Shown: positions 33,603 to 42,429 of the stretch, piece by piece
Layout of the letters: every line of letters begins with the position of its first letter
Numbering within the stretch: position 1 is the stretch's first letter
Origin: Microbacterium invictum
GTDB lineage: Bacteria; Actinomycetota; Actinomycetes; Actinomycetales; Microbacteriaceae
Reading direction: 5' to 3'
Length of the DNA stretch: 64,000 nt
Assembly (NCBI RefSeq): GCF_014197265.1
Contig: NZ_JACIFH010000001.1
Location: forward strand, 2,480,001 to 2,544,000
Translations under genes and position numbers: made by a program
The notes under the pieces: generated by a model
What the model saw: only the letters and a program-made list of their open reading frames with translations
What the model was told of the DNA's origin: nothing
Database searches by the model: none

Positions 33603-35297
33603 ATGACTTCGCCCTCGACGGCCACCCTGCACCCGATCGGCCGGAGCACCCCCGGCACCGAATGGTGGCGCACTGCCGTGATCTACCAGATCTACCCCCG
33701 CTCGTTCGCCGACAGCAACGGCGACGGACTGGGTGACCTGCCCGGCATCACCGCGCACCTCGACGACCTCGCCGCCCTCGGCGTCGACGCCCTCTGGCTG
33801 AGCCCCTTCTACCCATCCCCGCAGAAGGATGCCGGCTACGACGTGGCCGACTACTGCGACGTCGACCCGCTGTTCGGCACGCTCGCGGACTTCGATGTGC
33901 TCCAGGCCGAGGCGCACGCCCGCGGCATCCGGGTCATCGTCGATCTCGTTCCGAACCACTCGTCCGATCGGCACGCGTGGTTCCAGCGGGCGCTTGCGGC
34001 GGAGCCCGGCAGCGCGGAGCGCGCCCGCTACCTGTTCCGCGACGGCAAGGGCGACGGCGGCCAGCTGCCCCCGAACAACTGGGAGTCGGTCTTCGGCGGC
34101 CCCGCCTGGACCCGTACGACCAACGCCGACGGCACGCTGGGCCAGTGGTACCTGCACCTGTTCGACACCAGCCAGCCCGACTTCGACTGGGCGAACCCCG
34201 AGGTGCAGGAGGAGTTCCGCCGCATCCTGCGCTTCTGGCTCGACCGCGGTGTCGACGGCTTCCGCGTCGATGTGGCCCACGGCCTGGTCAAGACCGACGG
34301 CCTACCCGACCACCTGCCGGCTGTCGACGGCGACAGCATGGGCGGCGACAGCGACGACGTGCCGTACTGGGGCCAGGACGGCGTGCACGAGATCTACCGC
34401 GACTGGAACCGCGTGCTGGCGGAGTACGCCGGTGACCGTGCCCTGTGCGCCGAGGCATGGCTGCCGACGGTCGACCGCACCGCGCTGTGGGTGCGGCCGG
34501 ACGAGATGCACCAGGCCTTCAACTTCCCGTACCTGCAGACCGAGTGGGACGCCGCGCACCTGCGCGAGGTCATCTCCGAGTCGCTGCGCGCCTTTCCCGC
34601 CGTCGGCGCCCCGGCGACCTGGGTGCTGTCGAACCATGACGTCGTCCGGCACACCTCGCGCCTGGCGCTGACCGCCGAGAATCCGCAGGGCCACGGCATC
34701 GGGCCGGACTCGCCGGGTCAGCCGATCCCCGAGGTGGGGCTCGCCCGCGCCCGCGCCGCCACCGCCGTCATGCTGTCGCTGCCCGGCTCGGCCTACCTGT
34801 TCCAGGGCGAAGAGCTCGGCCTGCCCGAGGTCATCGACCTGCCGGGCGACGCGCGTCAGGACCCGACCTGGTTCCGCACCGACGGCGAGCGCTATGGACG
34901 CGATGGATGCCGCGTGCCGATCCCGTGGCAGGCAGACGCCCCGGCGTACGGCTTCAGCCCGAGCGGCGCCACCTGGCTGCCGCAGCCGGCCGAGTGGGCG
35001 ACGCTCGCACGCGACGTGCAGGAGGCGGATGAGGACTCCACCCTGTGGCTGTACCGCACGTTGCTGGCGACGCGACGCGCGTACGCACTCGGATCGGGCG
35101 ACCTGGAGTGGCTCGAAGGGTTCGGCACCGACGTCCTCGCACTCCGCAACGGACCGGTGACCGTCATCGCGAACACGGGTGACGCGCCGGTCGCGCTGCC
35201 CGCCGCCCTCGAGAGCGCCACCCTGCTGATCGCGAGCACCCCGTTCGCCGGCACGGCCGTCCCCGCCGACACCACGGTCTGGCTCCTGGCCGGCTGA
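33603..35297 (+). CDS. GH13 alpha-glucosidase (oligo-1,6-glucosidase / maltase-like)
   Basis: 564 residues of the GH13 alpha-amylase superfamily. The catalytic residues are visible: nucleophile D223 (GFRVDVAHG), acid/base E284 (CAEAW) and D346 (LSNHDVVRH). The opening WWRTAVIYQIYPRSFADSNGD and DLVPNHSSDRHAWF are typical of intracellular alpha-glucosidases (GH13 subfamilies 23/30). No signal peptide is present. It hydrolyses imported malto- or isomalto-oligosaccharides or sucrose-type sugars. The leaderless start and operator are described separately. The LacI gene follows after 1 bp. Confidence 0.92.
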   Translation: MTSPSTATLHPIGRSTPGTEWWRTAVIYQIYPRSFADSNGDGLGDLPGITAHLDDLAALGVDALWLSPFYPSPQKDAGYDVADYCDVDPLFGTLADFDVLQAEAHARGIRVIVDLVPNHSSDRHAWFQRALAAEPGSAERARYLFRDGKGDGGQLPPNNWESVFGGPAWTRTTNADGTLGQWYLHLFDTSQPDFDWANPEVQEEFRRILRFWLDRGVDGFRVDVAHGLVKTDGLPDHLPAVDGDSMGGDSDDVPYWGQDGVHEIYRDWNRVLAEYAGDRALCAEAWLPTVDRTALWVRPDEMHQAFNFPYLQTEWDAAHLREVISESLRAFPAVGAPATWVLSNHDVVRHTSRLALTAENPQGHGIGPDSPGQPIPEVGLARARAATAVMLSLPGSAYLFQGEELGLPEVIDLPGDARQDPTWFRTDGERYGRDGCRVPIPWQADAPAYGFSPSGATWLPQPAEWATLARDVQEADEDSTLWLYRTLLATRRAYALGSGDLEWLEGFGTDVLALRNGPVTVIANTGDAPVALPAALESATLLIASTPFAGTAVPADTTVWLLAG

Positions 35298-35298
35298 C

Positions 35299-36309
35299 AT
35301 GGCAAGCCTCGAGGAGGTCGCCCGTCGCGCACAGGTCTCGACGGCGACCGCCTCGCGTGCGCTGAACGGGCGCGGCCGCGTCTCGGACGCCACCCGCGCC
35401 CGGGTGCGCGACGCCGCGGATGCGCTCGGCTACGTCGTCTCGGCGTCGGCGTCGAGCCTCGCGACCGGCCGCACCCTGTCGATCGGCGTGCTCGTGCCGC
35501 TGCTCGACCGGTGGTTCTACTCGTCGGTGCTCGACGGCATCGCGACCCGGCTCGCCCCGCGCGGCTACGACCTCACCCTCTACAACCTCACCGACTCCCC
35601 CGAGCAGCGCCGGCATCTGTTCCAGACATCGCTGCGCCGTGGGCGAGTGGATGCCGTGGTCGCCCTCTCCCTGCTGCTGACCGACGACGAGATCGACCAG
35701 CTGCTGGCCCTGCGCCTCCCGGTCGTGGGGCTCGGCGCACCGAGCCCGCGCCTCGCGACCCTCCGCGTCGACGACACCGCGGTCGCCCGGACCGCGACCG
35801 GCCACCTGCTCGACCTCGGCCACCGCCGCATCGCGCACATCGGGCAGAGCACGACCGAGGCCGCGGGCTCCGGCATCCATTCGCTCGACATCCCCACCCT
35901 GCGCCGGCAGGGATTCGAACAGGCGCTGCGGGATGCCGGTGTGGAACCTGCCGGATTCGTCGCCGCCGACTTCACGATCGACGGCGGGCACCGCGCCGCA
36001 CGAGAGCTGCTCGCCGGCCCCGATCGCCCGACCGCGATCTTCGCCGCATCGGACGAGATGGCCTTCGGCGCCCTGTTCGCCGCCCGCGAGCTCGGACTCG
36101 AGGTGCCCGGCGACCTGTCGGTCGTCGGCGTCGACGGGCACGAGATGAGCGACTTCTTCGGCCTGACGACAATCGCCCAATTCCCCCACGGTCAGGGCGA
36201 GCGGGCCGCCGAGGCGATCCTCGGGCTCCTCGAAGACGGGCACGAACCGGCCGGCACGGCCCTGCCGTTCGAGCTCGTGGTGCGCACCTCGACATCGCCA
36301 CCCCGCTGA
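35299..36309 (+). CDS. LacI-family regulator of the alpha-glucosidase operon
   Basis: 336 residues: helix-turn-helix (2-55, SLEEVARRAQVSTATASRAL) and sugar-binding domain with LSIGVLVPLL, HLLDLGHRRIAHIG and DLSVVGVDGHEMSDFFGLT. It starts 1 bp after the glucosidase stop, so it is co-transcribed. The operator at 33574 fits autoregulation. A maltose or alpha-glucoside inducer is inferred from the partner enzyme. Confidence 0.9.
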   Translation: MASLEEVARRAQVSTATASRALNGRGRVSDATRARVRDAADALGYVVSASASSLATGRTLSIGVLVPLLDRWFYSSVLDGIATRLAPRGYDLTLYNLTDSPEQRRHLFQTSLRRGRVDAVVALSLLLTDDEIDQLLALRLPVVGLGAPSPRLATLRVDDTAVARTATGHLLDLGHRRIAHIGQSTTEAAGSGIHSLDIPTLRRQGFEQALRDAGVEPAGFVAADFTIDGGHRAARELLAGPDRPTAIFAASDEMAFGALFAARELGLEVPGDLSVVGVDGHEMSDFFGLTTIAQFPHGQGERAAEAILGLLEDGHEPAGTALPFELVVRTSTSPPR

Positions 36310-36339
36310 GCCCCGGCATCCACCCCCCTGCGCCCAAGC

Positions 36340-36405
36340 GCGCAGAATGTGACCAAGTTCGCACCGAACCGGCCGATCCGATGCGAACTTCGCGCGATTC
36401 TGCGC
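36340..36405. repeat. Nested inverted repeat (66 bp) downstream of the lacI gene
   Basis: The outer arms GCGCAGAAT (36340-36348) and ATTCTGCGC (36397-36405) and inner arms AAGTTCGCA (36355-36363) and TGCGAACTT (36382-36390) are perfect inverse copies, with symmetric 6-nt interruptions and an 18-nt loop. As RNA it would form a long two-part hairpin. No U-run follows. It may be a small mobile palindromic element or a processing signal. Confidence 0.75.
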
Positions 36406-36452
36406 AGTTCGCGATCACGACCCGCCCCGCAACCCCACGTAGGCTCGAAGCC

Positions 36453-37724
36453 ATGACGATCGACCTCGAGGCCCTCTACATCGACTTGCACCGGCATCCG
36501 GAGCTCTCGTTCCAGGAGACCCGCACCGCCGGCGTGATCACTCGGCACCTCACCGATCTCGGCCTCGAGTTCGAAGAGGGCATCGGCAAGACCGGCGTGG
36601 TCGCCGTCATCCGCAACGGCTCCGGTCCGGTCGTCTGGCTGCGCGCAGACATGGACGCGCTGCCGGTCGAGGAGCAGACCGGCCTCGCATACGCCTCCAC
36701 CGCCCGCGGGACCGACCCGTCCGGCACCGACGTGCCGGTCATGCACGCCTGCGGCCACGACATGCACGTCACGGCGATGCTCGGCGCACTCGAGACACTG
36801 TCGGCTACGCGCGACGAGTGGAGCGGCACGATCGTCGCCGTCTTCCAGCCCGCCGAGGAGTACGGCGCCGGCGCCAAGGCGATGGTCGACGACGGCGTGC
36901 TCGACCGGTTCCCACGGCCCGACATCGTGCTGGGCCAGCACCTCACCCCCCTTCCCGCCGGAAAGGTCGGCGCGCGGCCGGGCACCCAGATGGCGGCGGC
37001 CGACGGCATCAGCGTCACCCTGTTCGGGCGCGGCGGGCACGGCTCGCGCCCGCATTCCACGATCGACCCGGTCGTCATGGCCGCCGCCACCGTCATGCGC
37101 CTGCAGACCGTCGTCTCACGCGAGATCGACCCCCGCGAGATGGGCGTCGTGACGGTCGGTTCGATCCATGCGGGCCTGAAGAACAACATCATCCCCGCCG
37201 AGGCCAAGCTCGAGCTGAGCCTGCGATACCCCAACGACGCCGCCCGCGAAGACATCATGGCGCGGGTGGAGCGGATCATCCGCGCCGAAGCCGCGGCATC
37301 CGGGGCAGAGAAGGAGCCCGTCTTCACGATGGACCACTCCCTGCCGCCCACCATCAACGACGACGCGGCCACCGCACGCCTCAAGGCCGCGTGGGGCCGC
37401 GCCTTCGGCGAGGACTCGGTCGTGGACCCCGGCATGTTCACCGGCAGCGAAGACGTGTCGTGGTTCGCGCGCGAAGCGGGCGTTCCGCTCGTCTACTGGT
37501 TCTGGGGCGGCGTCGACCCGCAGCAGTACGCCGATGCCCTCGCCGGCGGCACGATCAACGAAGACATCCCGACGAACCACTCTCCGTTCTTCGCCCCCGT
37601 CCTGCACCCCACCATCGAGCGGGGCGTCGACGCGCTGACCGTGGCAGCGCGCGAGTTCCTGGGCGCCGGCGCCGCGACGGGAGTGGCAGCCACCGAGGCG
37701 GCCATCACCGAGGCCGGGGCATGA
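36453..37724 (+). CDS. M20-family amidohydrolase (hippurate/IAA-amino-acid hydrolase type)
   Basis: 423 residues. Metal and catalytic residues typical of M20D are visible: C100 and H102 in HACGHDMH, E135-E136 in PAEEYGAGA and H163 in GQHLTP, plus the lid-domain GRGGHGSRPH. It removes an acyl or aryl group from an amino acid. The ATG at 36453 follows TAGGCT by 7 nt (leaderless). The stop overlaps the next gene by 4 bp. Substrate unknown. Confidence 0.9.
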   Translation: MTIDLEALYIDLHRHPELSFQETRTAGVITRHLTDLGLEFEEGIGKTGVVAVIRNGSGPVVWLRADMDALPVEEQTGLAYASTARGTDPSGTDVPVMHACGHDMHVTAMLGALETLSATRDEWSGTIVAVFQPAEEYGAGAKAMVDDGVLDRFPRPDIVLGQHLTPLPAGKVGARPGTQMAAADGISVTLFGRGGHGSRPHSTIDPVVMAAATVMRLQTVVSREIDPREMGVVTVGSIHAGLKNNIIPAEAKLELSLRYPNDAAREDIMARVERIIRAEAAASGAEKEPVFTMDHSLPPTINDDAATARLKAAWGRAFGEDSVVDPGMFTGSEDVSWFAREAGVPLVYWFWGGVDPQQYADALAGGTINEDIPTNHSPFFAPVLHPTIERGVDALTVAAREFLGAGAATGVAATEAAITEAGA

Positions 37725-38449
37725 TCACCGAACGCAACCGCACTCCGATCATCCTCGGCATCGTCGCGGGCGTCCTGCTCGTCGCTGTGGTGATCGCGCT
37801 CTCGATCTACCTCACCCGCGGCGCGGCGTCGCCGAACGCGGCCGTCGAGACACCGGCATCCGCCGGTCAGAACACGCCGTCGACGGCCCCACCCGCGCCG
37901 GCCGAGTCGACGGAGCCCACCGAGCCCGCGGCCGATCCCACCGGGGTCGTGCTCAGCGCCACCGGCTTCACGCTGCGCGACGACGCCGGAGCAGACGTGT
38001 TCACCTACGGCTGGGGCGACGACGCGACACCCGCGGTCACCGCGCTCACCAAGGCGTTCGGTGCCGAGCCCACCCAGCGCACCGAGGCCGGCAACGGGTC
38101 GAGCTACCCCGACTACACGGTGTACCAGTGGAGCGGTTTCGCCCTGTACGACATGGTGGCCACCGACGCGCTGCCCCGCGACGAGTACACGCAGCCGTCG
38201 TACCTGCGCTACACGGCGAACACCATCGGCGACACCGCGATCACGGCCGAGTTCGACCTCGAGATCGGTGCCGCCGTCGACACGCTCGACCCCGCCGACG
38301 AGTGGGACCGCGGGTCGGGCACGACCCGCATCGTGTTCGAGCCCGAGCGCACCGGCTTCTCGAACGGCGCAGCCTCCTACGCCGCGCTGGCCGACACCGA
38401 CGGCGAGGTCGTCACCGCGATCCTGTACTACTACTACTCGGGTCACTGA
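37721..38449 (+). CDS. Single-pass membrane-anchored extracellular protein of unknown function
   Basis: 242 residues. One hydrophobic helix (about 9-32, TPIILGIVAGVLLVAVVIAL) after a short N-terminal cytoplasmic tail, then a Pro/Thr/Ala linker (about 38-73) and a compact domain of about 165 residues that ends ILYYYYSGH. No lipobox and no recognised domain. It is translationally coupled to the M20 gene by ATGA. The domain has many Asp/Glu/Tyr and looks beta-rich. Function unknown. Confidence 0.8.
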   Translation: MITERNRTPIILGIVAGVLLVAVVIALSIYLTRGAASPNAAVETPASAGQNTPSTAPPAPAESTEPTEPAADPTGVVLSATGFTLRDDAGADVFTYGWGDDATPAVTALTKAFGAEPTQRTEAGNGSSYPDYTVYQWSGFALYDMVATDALPRDEYTQPSYLRYTANTIGDTAITAEFDLEIGAAVDTLDPADEWDRGSGTTRIVFEPERTGFSNGAASYAALADTDGEVVTAILYYYYSGH

Positions 38450-38511
38450 GCACGGCGTCCGCCTCACAGGACCGGCGGGCGACGTCGTGATGGGCTCCTA
38501 TGATGCCAATC

Positions 38512-38997
38512 ATGACGTCACTGCCCGCCGCCGCGCACTCCGTCGCCGCACCCGCACTGCGCCACGTCTCGACCATCCGCGTCGAGGTCGACGAACCCAT
38601 CGACCTCGGCGAGGGCGTGGACGGCCGGCGTCGCATCGTCCCGATCCGCTCCGGCACGGCGACCGGCGAGATGAGCGGTCGCATCCGTGCCGGTGGCGCC
38701 GATTTCCAGGTGCTGCGACCCGATGCGGTCACCGAGCTCGAGGCCCGGTATCCGCTCGAACTCGACGACGGCACCATGATCGAGATCGTGAATCACGGCA
38801 TCCGCGCCGGCTCGGTCGACGACGTGGCGAAGCTCATGCGGGGCGAACCGGTCGATCCCGACCGCATCTACTTCCGGTGCAGTCCCCGCCTCCGGGCTCC
38901 CCAGGGGGCGTGGGACTGGGTGAACCGCACGGTCTTCGTCGGCACCGGTGTGCGCCGTCCGACGTCGGTCGAGGTGCAGGTCTTCGCCGTCGAGTGA
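38512..38997 (+). CDS. DUF3237-family protein
   Basis: 161 residues. Visible features are LRHVSTIRVEVDEPIDLG, IRAGGADFQVLRPDAVTELEARY and IYFRCSPRLRAPQGAWDWVNRTVFVGTG, which match the DUF3237 beta-barrel family. A TATGAT box 7 nt before the ATG at 38512 supports that start over one four codons upstream, which would overlap the box. Function unknown; members often lie near catabolic genes. Confidence 0.83.
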   Translation: MTSLPAAAHSVAAPALRHVSTIRVEVDEPIDLGEGVDGRRRIVPIRSGTATGEMSGRIRAGGADFQVLRPDAVTELEARYPLELDDGTMIEIVNHGIRAGSVDDVAKLMRGEPVDPDRIYFRCSPRLRAPQGAWDWVNRTVFVGTGVRRPTSVEVQVFAVE

Positions 38998-39066
38998 CCG
39001 ATATCAGGTGGGGCCCCCGCAGTCAACGGGCGTGCATTCCCAGACGTGCGCGCGCATAATCTCACC

Positions 39067-39225
39067 ATGGTCGGACTTGCAGTGATCCTGCTCATCATCG
39101 GAATCGTCCTGCTGCTGCTGGGCGTGTTCGTCGAAGCCGTGAAGTTCCTGATCTGGGTGGGCCTGGTGATCATCATCGTGTCGATCATCGCGTGGCTCAT
39201 GAGGTTCATCAGGCGCCAGACATGA
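39067..39225 (+). CDS. Small 52-residue membrane protein
   Basis: The frame encodes 52 residues with two hydrophobic stretches (VGLAVILLIIGIVLLLLGVF and LIWVGLVIIIVSIIAWL) and a basic end RFIRRQT. A CATAAT box lies exactly 6 nt before the ATG, giving a leaderless start. Codon third positions are GC-rich. It stands alone upstream of sufS. Function unknown; it resembles the short actinobacterial DUF proteins seen beside many genes. Confidence 0.75.
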   Translation: MVGLAVILLIIGIVLLLLGVFVEAVKFLIWVGLVIIIVSIIAWLMRFIRRQT

Positions 39226-39275
39226 GGGATGCCGCGTCCGGAGCCGGGTGGGATGCCGGGGCGTAGCCTAGAAGG

Positions 39276-40577
39276 GTGACTTCCGCCCTGCCTGAAACGA
39301 CCGCGCCACCCGCGCTCGACCCGGTCGCGCTGCGCGCCGACTTCCCGATCCTGTCGGAGCAGGTGAACGGCCACCGCCTCGTCTACCTCGACTCGGGGGC
39401 GACGAGCCAGAAGCCGCAGCAGGTGCTCGACGCGGAGCGCCACTTCCTCATCCACGCCAACTCGGCCGTCCACCGCGGCGCCCACACGCTTGCCGCCGAG
39501 GCCACCGATCTGTTCGAAGACGCCCGCGCGACTGTGGCCGGCTTCGTCGGTGCGGAGCCCGAGCAGCTGGTGTGGACCAGCGGCGCGACGATGGGTCTCA
39601 ACCTCGTCGCGTACGCGATCGGCAACGCGACCATAGGCCGCGGAGCCCCGGCATCCACCCCTCTCGCACTGAAGCCGGGCGACGAGATCGTCACGACCGC
39701 CATCGAGCATCACGCGAACCTCATCCCCTGGCAGGAGCTCGCCGCGCGCACCGGCGCTGTGCTGCGGCACATCCCCGCCCATGACGACGGGACTCTCGAC
39801 ATGGATGCCGCGGCGCAGCTGATCACGCCGCGCACGCGCATCGTCGCATTCACCCATGTGTCCAACGTGCTCGGCATCGTCAACCCGGTCGCCGAGCTCG
39901 TCGCCCTCGCCCAGCAGGTCGGCGCGCTGACCGTGCTCGACGCGTGCCAGTCGGCGCCGCATCTGCCGCTCGACTTGCCCGCGCTCGGCGTCGACCTGGC
40001 GGTGTTCAGCGGCCACAAGATGCTCGGACCGTACGGTGTCGGCGGTCTCTACGGCCGCGCCGAGGTGCTCGACGCGCTGCCGCCGTTCCTCACCGGCGGG
40101 TCGATGATCACCACCGTCACGCTCGACCACGCGGAGTATCTGCCCGCACCGCAGAAGTTCGAGGCCGGCACGCAGCCGGTCGGCCCCGCGATCGGCCTGG
40201 CCGCCGCGACCCGGTACATCGACGCGGTCGGCCGCGACGCGATCCACGCGCACGAGCGTGCGCTCGCGGAGCGCCTCGGCGACGCACTGCGTGAGATAGA
40301 CGGCATCCGTCTGCTCGGCGATGCGCCGGATGCCGAGCGGGTCGGCCTCTGGTCGTTCGACGTCGCGGGTGTCCACGCCCATGACGCTGGCCAGTTCCTC
40401 GACGCCCGCGGCATCGCGGTGCGCGTCGGACACCACTGCGCGGCCCCGTTGCACCAGCGGTTCGGTGTCACGGCCTCCGTCCGCGCGAGCGCCGCCCTCT
40501 ACAACACGATGGACGACATCGACGCGCTCGTTGCGGCCGTCGCCGAGATCCGCCCCTACTTCGGAGCAGACGCGTGA
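39276..40577 (+). CDS. sufS: SufS-type cysteine desulfurase
   Basis: 433 residues, PLP-dependent class V aminotransferase fold. The PLP lysine is K248 in VFSGHKMLGP and the persulfide cysteine C388 in VRVGHHCAAPLH, a group II (SufS) arrangement. It supplies sulfur to SufU for iron-sulfur cluster assembly. The GTG at 39276 follows TAGCCT by 6 nt; the intervening AGAAGG could also serve as a ribosome site. The sufU gene overlaps by 4 bp. The sufBCD genes are not in this window. Confidence 0.95.
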   Translation: MTSALPETTAPPALDPVALRADFPILSEQVNGHRLVYLDSGATSQKPQQVLDAERHFLIHANSAVHRGAHTLAAEATDLFEDARATVAGFVGAEPEQLVWTSGATMGLNLVAYAIGNATIGRGAPASTPLALKPGDEIVTTAIEHHANLIPWQELAARTGAVLRHIPAHDDGTLDMDAAAQLITPRTRIVAFTHVSNVLGIVNPVAELVALAQQVGALTVLDACQSAPHLPLDLPALGVDLAVFSGHKMLGPYGVGGLYGRAEVLDALPPFLTGGSMITTVTLDHAEYLPAPQKFEAGTQPVGPAIGLAAATRYIDAVGRDAIHAHERALAERLGDALREIDGIRLLGDAPDAERVGLWSFDVAGVHAHDAGQFLDARGIAVRVGHHCAAPLHQRFGVTASVRASAALYNTMDDIDALVAAVAEIRPYFGADA

Positions 40578-41020
40578 GCGAACTCGACAGCCTGTACCAG
40601 GAGCTGATCCTGGACCACTCCAAGCACCCGGTCGGCCAGGGGCTGGCCGACGCCGACGGCGCCTACGCCGACTCGCACCAGAAGAACCCGGTGTGCGGCG
40701 ACGAGGTCACCCTCCGCGTGCGGGTCGCCGGCGACGACGTCACCGATGTGACGTGGGAGGGTCACGGCTGCTCGATCTCGCAGGCGTCCGCGTCGATGCT
40801 CGCCTCGCTCGTGCAGGAGGAGGGCGGTATCTCGCGTGCCGAGGCCACCGACCTGATCACCGGCTTCCGCGAGGCGCTGCGCTCGCGCGGCAAGACCCCG
40901 CTCGACGAAGAGACCTTCGGCGACGCGGCCGCGCTGTCGGGTGTCTCGAAGTTCTCCGCCCGCGTGAAGTGCGCGATGCTCGCGTGGGTCGCGCTCGAAG
41001 ACGCCCTCACCCGCGCGTAA
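40574..41020 (+). CDS. sufU: SufU sulfurtransferase / Fe-S assembly protein
   Basis: 148 residues. The zinc ligands of SufU are present: C41 and D43 (NPVCGD), C66 (GHGCSIS) and C133 (VKCAMLAW). The Gly-rich SufU-specific insertion between the second and third cysteines distinguishes it from IscU. It accepts sulfur from SufS. The GTG start overlaps the sufS stop. Confidence 0.95.
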   Translation: MSELDSLYQELILDHSKHPVGQGLADADGAYADSHQKNPVCGDEVTLRVRVAGDDVTDVTWEGHGCSISQASASMLASLVQEEGGISRAEATDLITGFREALRSRGKTPLDEETFGDAAALSGVSKFSARVKCAMLAWVALEDALTRA

Positions 41021-41071
41021 GGGCGCTCGGGCCCGCGACGGGTCGATGAACTCGACGCCGATGGATGCCGG

Positions 41072-42037
41072 TCAGGCGGCGATCACGGTCGCTTCGAGCC
41101 GCGCGTAGCTGGCCTCCATGCCCTCGGTCATTCCGGTGGCGAGGATCATGTCACGCAGTTCCCTGCTCGGGTATTCGATGAGCAGCGTCAGCAGCGTGGC
41201 GCCGTTCTCCTCGTACAGCTGCAGGTCGTTGAGGGTGCCGGGCCCCTCCATGCCGATCATCTTCTCGGTCGTGACGGCGCGGCGAGTGGGCTCGCTGAGC
41301 ACCGTCTCTCCCTCGAAGCCGAACCGGGTCGACTCGTCATCGCCCTGCTGCCACACGTAGCGGTACGTGTCGCCGACCTCGCACTCGACCATCTGCCAGC
41401 CGTCGGGGCCGAGCAGCCACCGCTGCAGCAGCTCGGGCTCGTGGTGCGCGCGCCAGACGAGATCGCGCGGGCCTTCGATGAGCCGGGTGATGCGCACATG
41501 CTGGTCGTCGAGCAGCTCGGTGCGAGTGCCCTTGCCCTGGGCATATTCGCGCAGGTCCTGCAGCACGGCATCCAGCTGATCCATCGCCATGCGCGAGCCC
41601 TCGACAGCTCCCATCGCAACGCTCTGCTCGAGCGCCTCGACCGAGACGAAGTGGCTGGTGTTCACCATGCGCGAGCCGCCGGCGGTCGAGGTGAAGGTGA
41701 ACACCATGCGCATCGGCGGGAACCCTTCGGTCGGGCTGCCGTCCTCGTCGACGAACGAGTCGAGCACCTCGAAGGTGGCCTCAGGCTCGATCTTCAAGAA
41801 CTCCCAGGACCCGCGCGACTTCTCTCCTTGCGGACTGGTCATGTGGTACCGGGCTCGCCCGCCGACCGTGAAGTCGAACTCGGTGAACGTCGAGGGCCAT
41901 CCGGGCGGGCCCCAGAAGCGCTCGAGCTGCTCGGGTTCGGTGAATGCGCGCCACAGCCTGTCGGCCGGCGCCGCGAAATCGGCGACGAGCGTCATCGTGA
42001 GGTTCTCGGGATCGGTCGTGATGTCGGTGACAGGCAT
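41072..42037 (-). CDS. Tandem SRPBCC/AHSA1-domain protein
   Basis: 321 residues with two START-like AHSA1 domains, about 10-155 (DRLWRAFTEPEQLERFWGPPGW) and 170-318 (DLVWRAHHEPELLQRWLLGPDGW), a repeat within one chain. These domains bind small hydrophobic ligands; fused and tandem versions coupled with ArsR regulators are common, with unknown ligands. The ATG at 42037 has an AAGGAG site and lies 1 bp after the ArsR stop. Confidence 0.9.
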   Translation of the reverse strand: MPVTDITTDPENLTMTLVADFAAPADRLWRAFTEPEQLERFWGPPGWPSTFTEFDFTVGGRARYHMTSPQGEKSRGSWEFLKIEPEATFEVLDSFVDEDGSPTEGFPPMRMVFTFTSTAGGSRMVNTSHFVSVEALEQSVAMGAVEGSRMAMDQLDAVLQDLREYAQGKGTRTELLDDQHVRITRLIEGPRDLVWRAHHEPELLQRWLLGPDGWQMVECEVGDTYRYVWQQGDDESTRFGFEGETVLSEPTRRAVTTEKMIGMEGPGTLNDLQLYEENGATLLTLLIEYPSRELRDMILATGMTEGMEASYARLEATVIAA

Positions 42038-42038
42038 G

Positions 42039-42419
42039 TCACTCTCCTTGGGGTGTGAGGTTTCCGTTCTCGGGCTCTGCCAGCAACGCATCGAGCCGGT
42101 CGATGCGTGCGCGCCAGAGGTCTTCATACCGAGCCAGCAGTGCACGAGCGCGGGCGATCATGACGGGATCCGCCCGCACGAGCCGCTCGCGCCCCTCGGC
42201 GCGCTTGACGATGAGCTGGGCCGCCTGGAGCACGGCGACGTGCTTCTGCACCGCGGCGAAAGACATCTCGTACTCCGCGGCCAGCGCCGACACCGACTGC
42301 TCTCGCTCGATCGTGCGCCGCAGGATGTCGCGCCGCGTCGCCGCGGCGAGCGCCTGAAAGACCCGGTCGATCTCATCATCGGTCAGCTCATCGTTCTGGG
42401 AAGGATTTTGTACAACCAT
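42039..42419 (-). CDS. ArsR-family regulator coupled to the SRPBCC protein
   Basis: 126 residues, winged helix (about 15-95) with FQALAAATRRDILRRT and MSFAAVQKHVAVLQAAQLI. The CxC metal site of ArsR/SmtB is absent, so it belongs to the non-metal class that pairs with SRPBCC genes. A 20-bp operator-like palindrome overlaps its start codon. It is the first gene of a two-gene operon. Confidence 0.9.
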   Translation of the reverse strand: MVVQNPSQNDELTDDEIDRVFQALAAATRRDILRRTIEREQSVSALAAEYEMSFAAVQKHVAVLQAAQLIVKRAEGRERLVRADPVMIARARALLARYEDLWRARIDRLDALLAEPENGNLTPQGE

Positions 42420-42429
42420 TTGGTTGTAC
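42410..42429. promoter_or_regulatory. Palindrome over the arsR start codon, probable autoregulatory operator
   Basis: GTACAACCA (42410-42418) and TGGTTGTAC (42421-42429) are perfect inverse arms separated by 2 bp. The ATG of the ArsR gene (42417-42419) lies within the left arm. A TAACGT box sits just upstream on the minus strand, so bound repressor would cover the transcription start. Confidence 0.78.
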
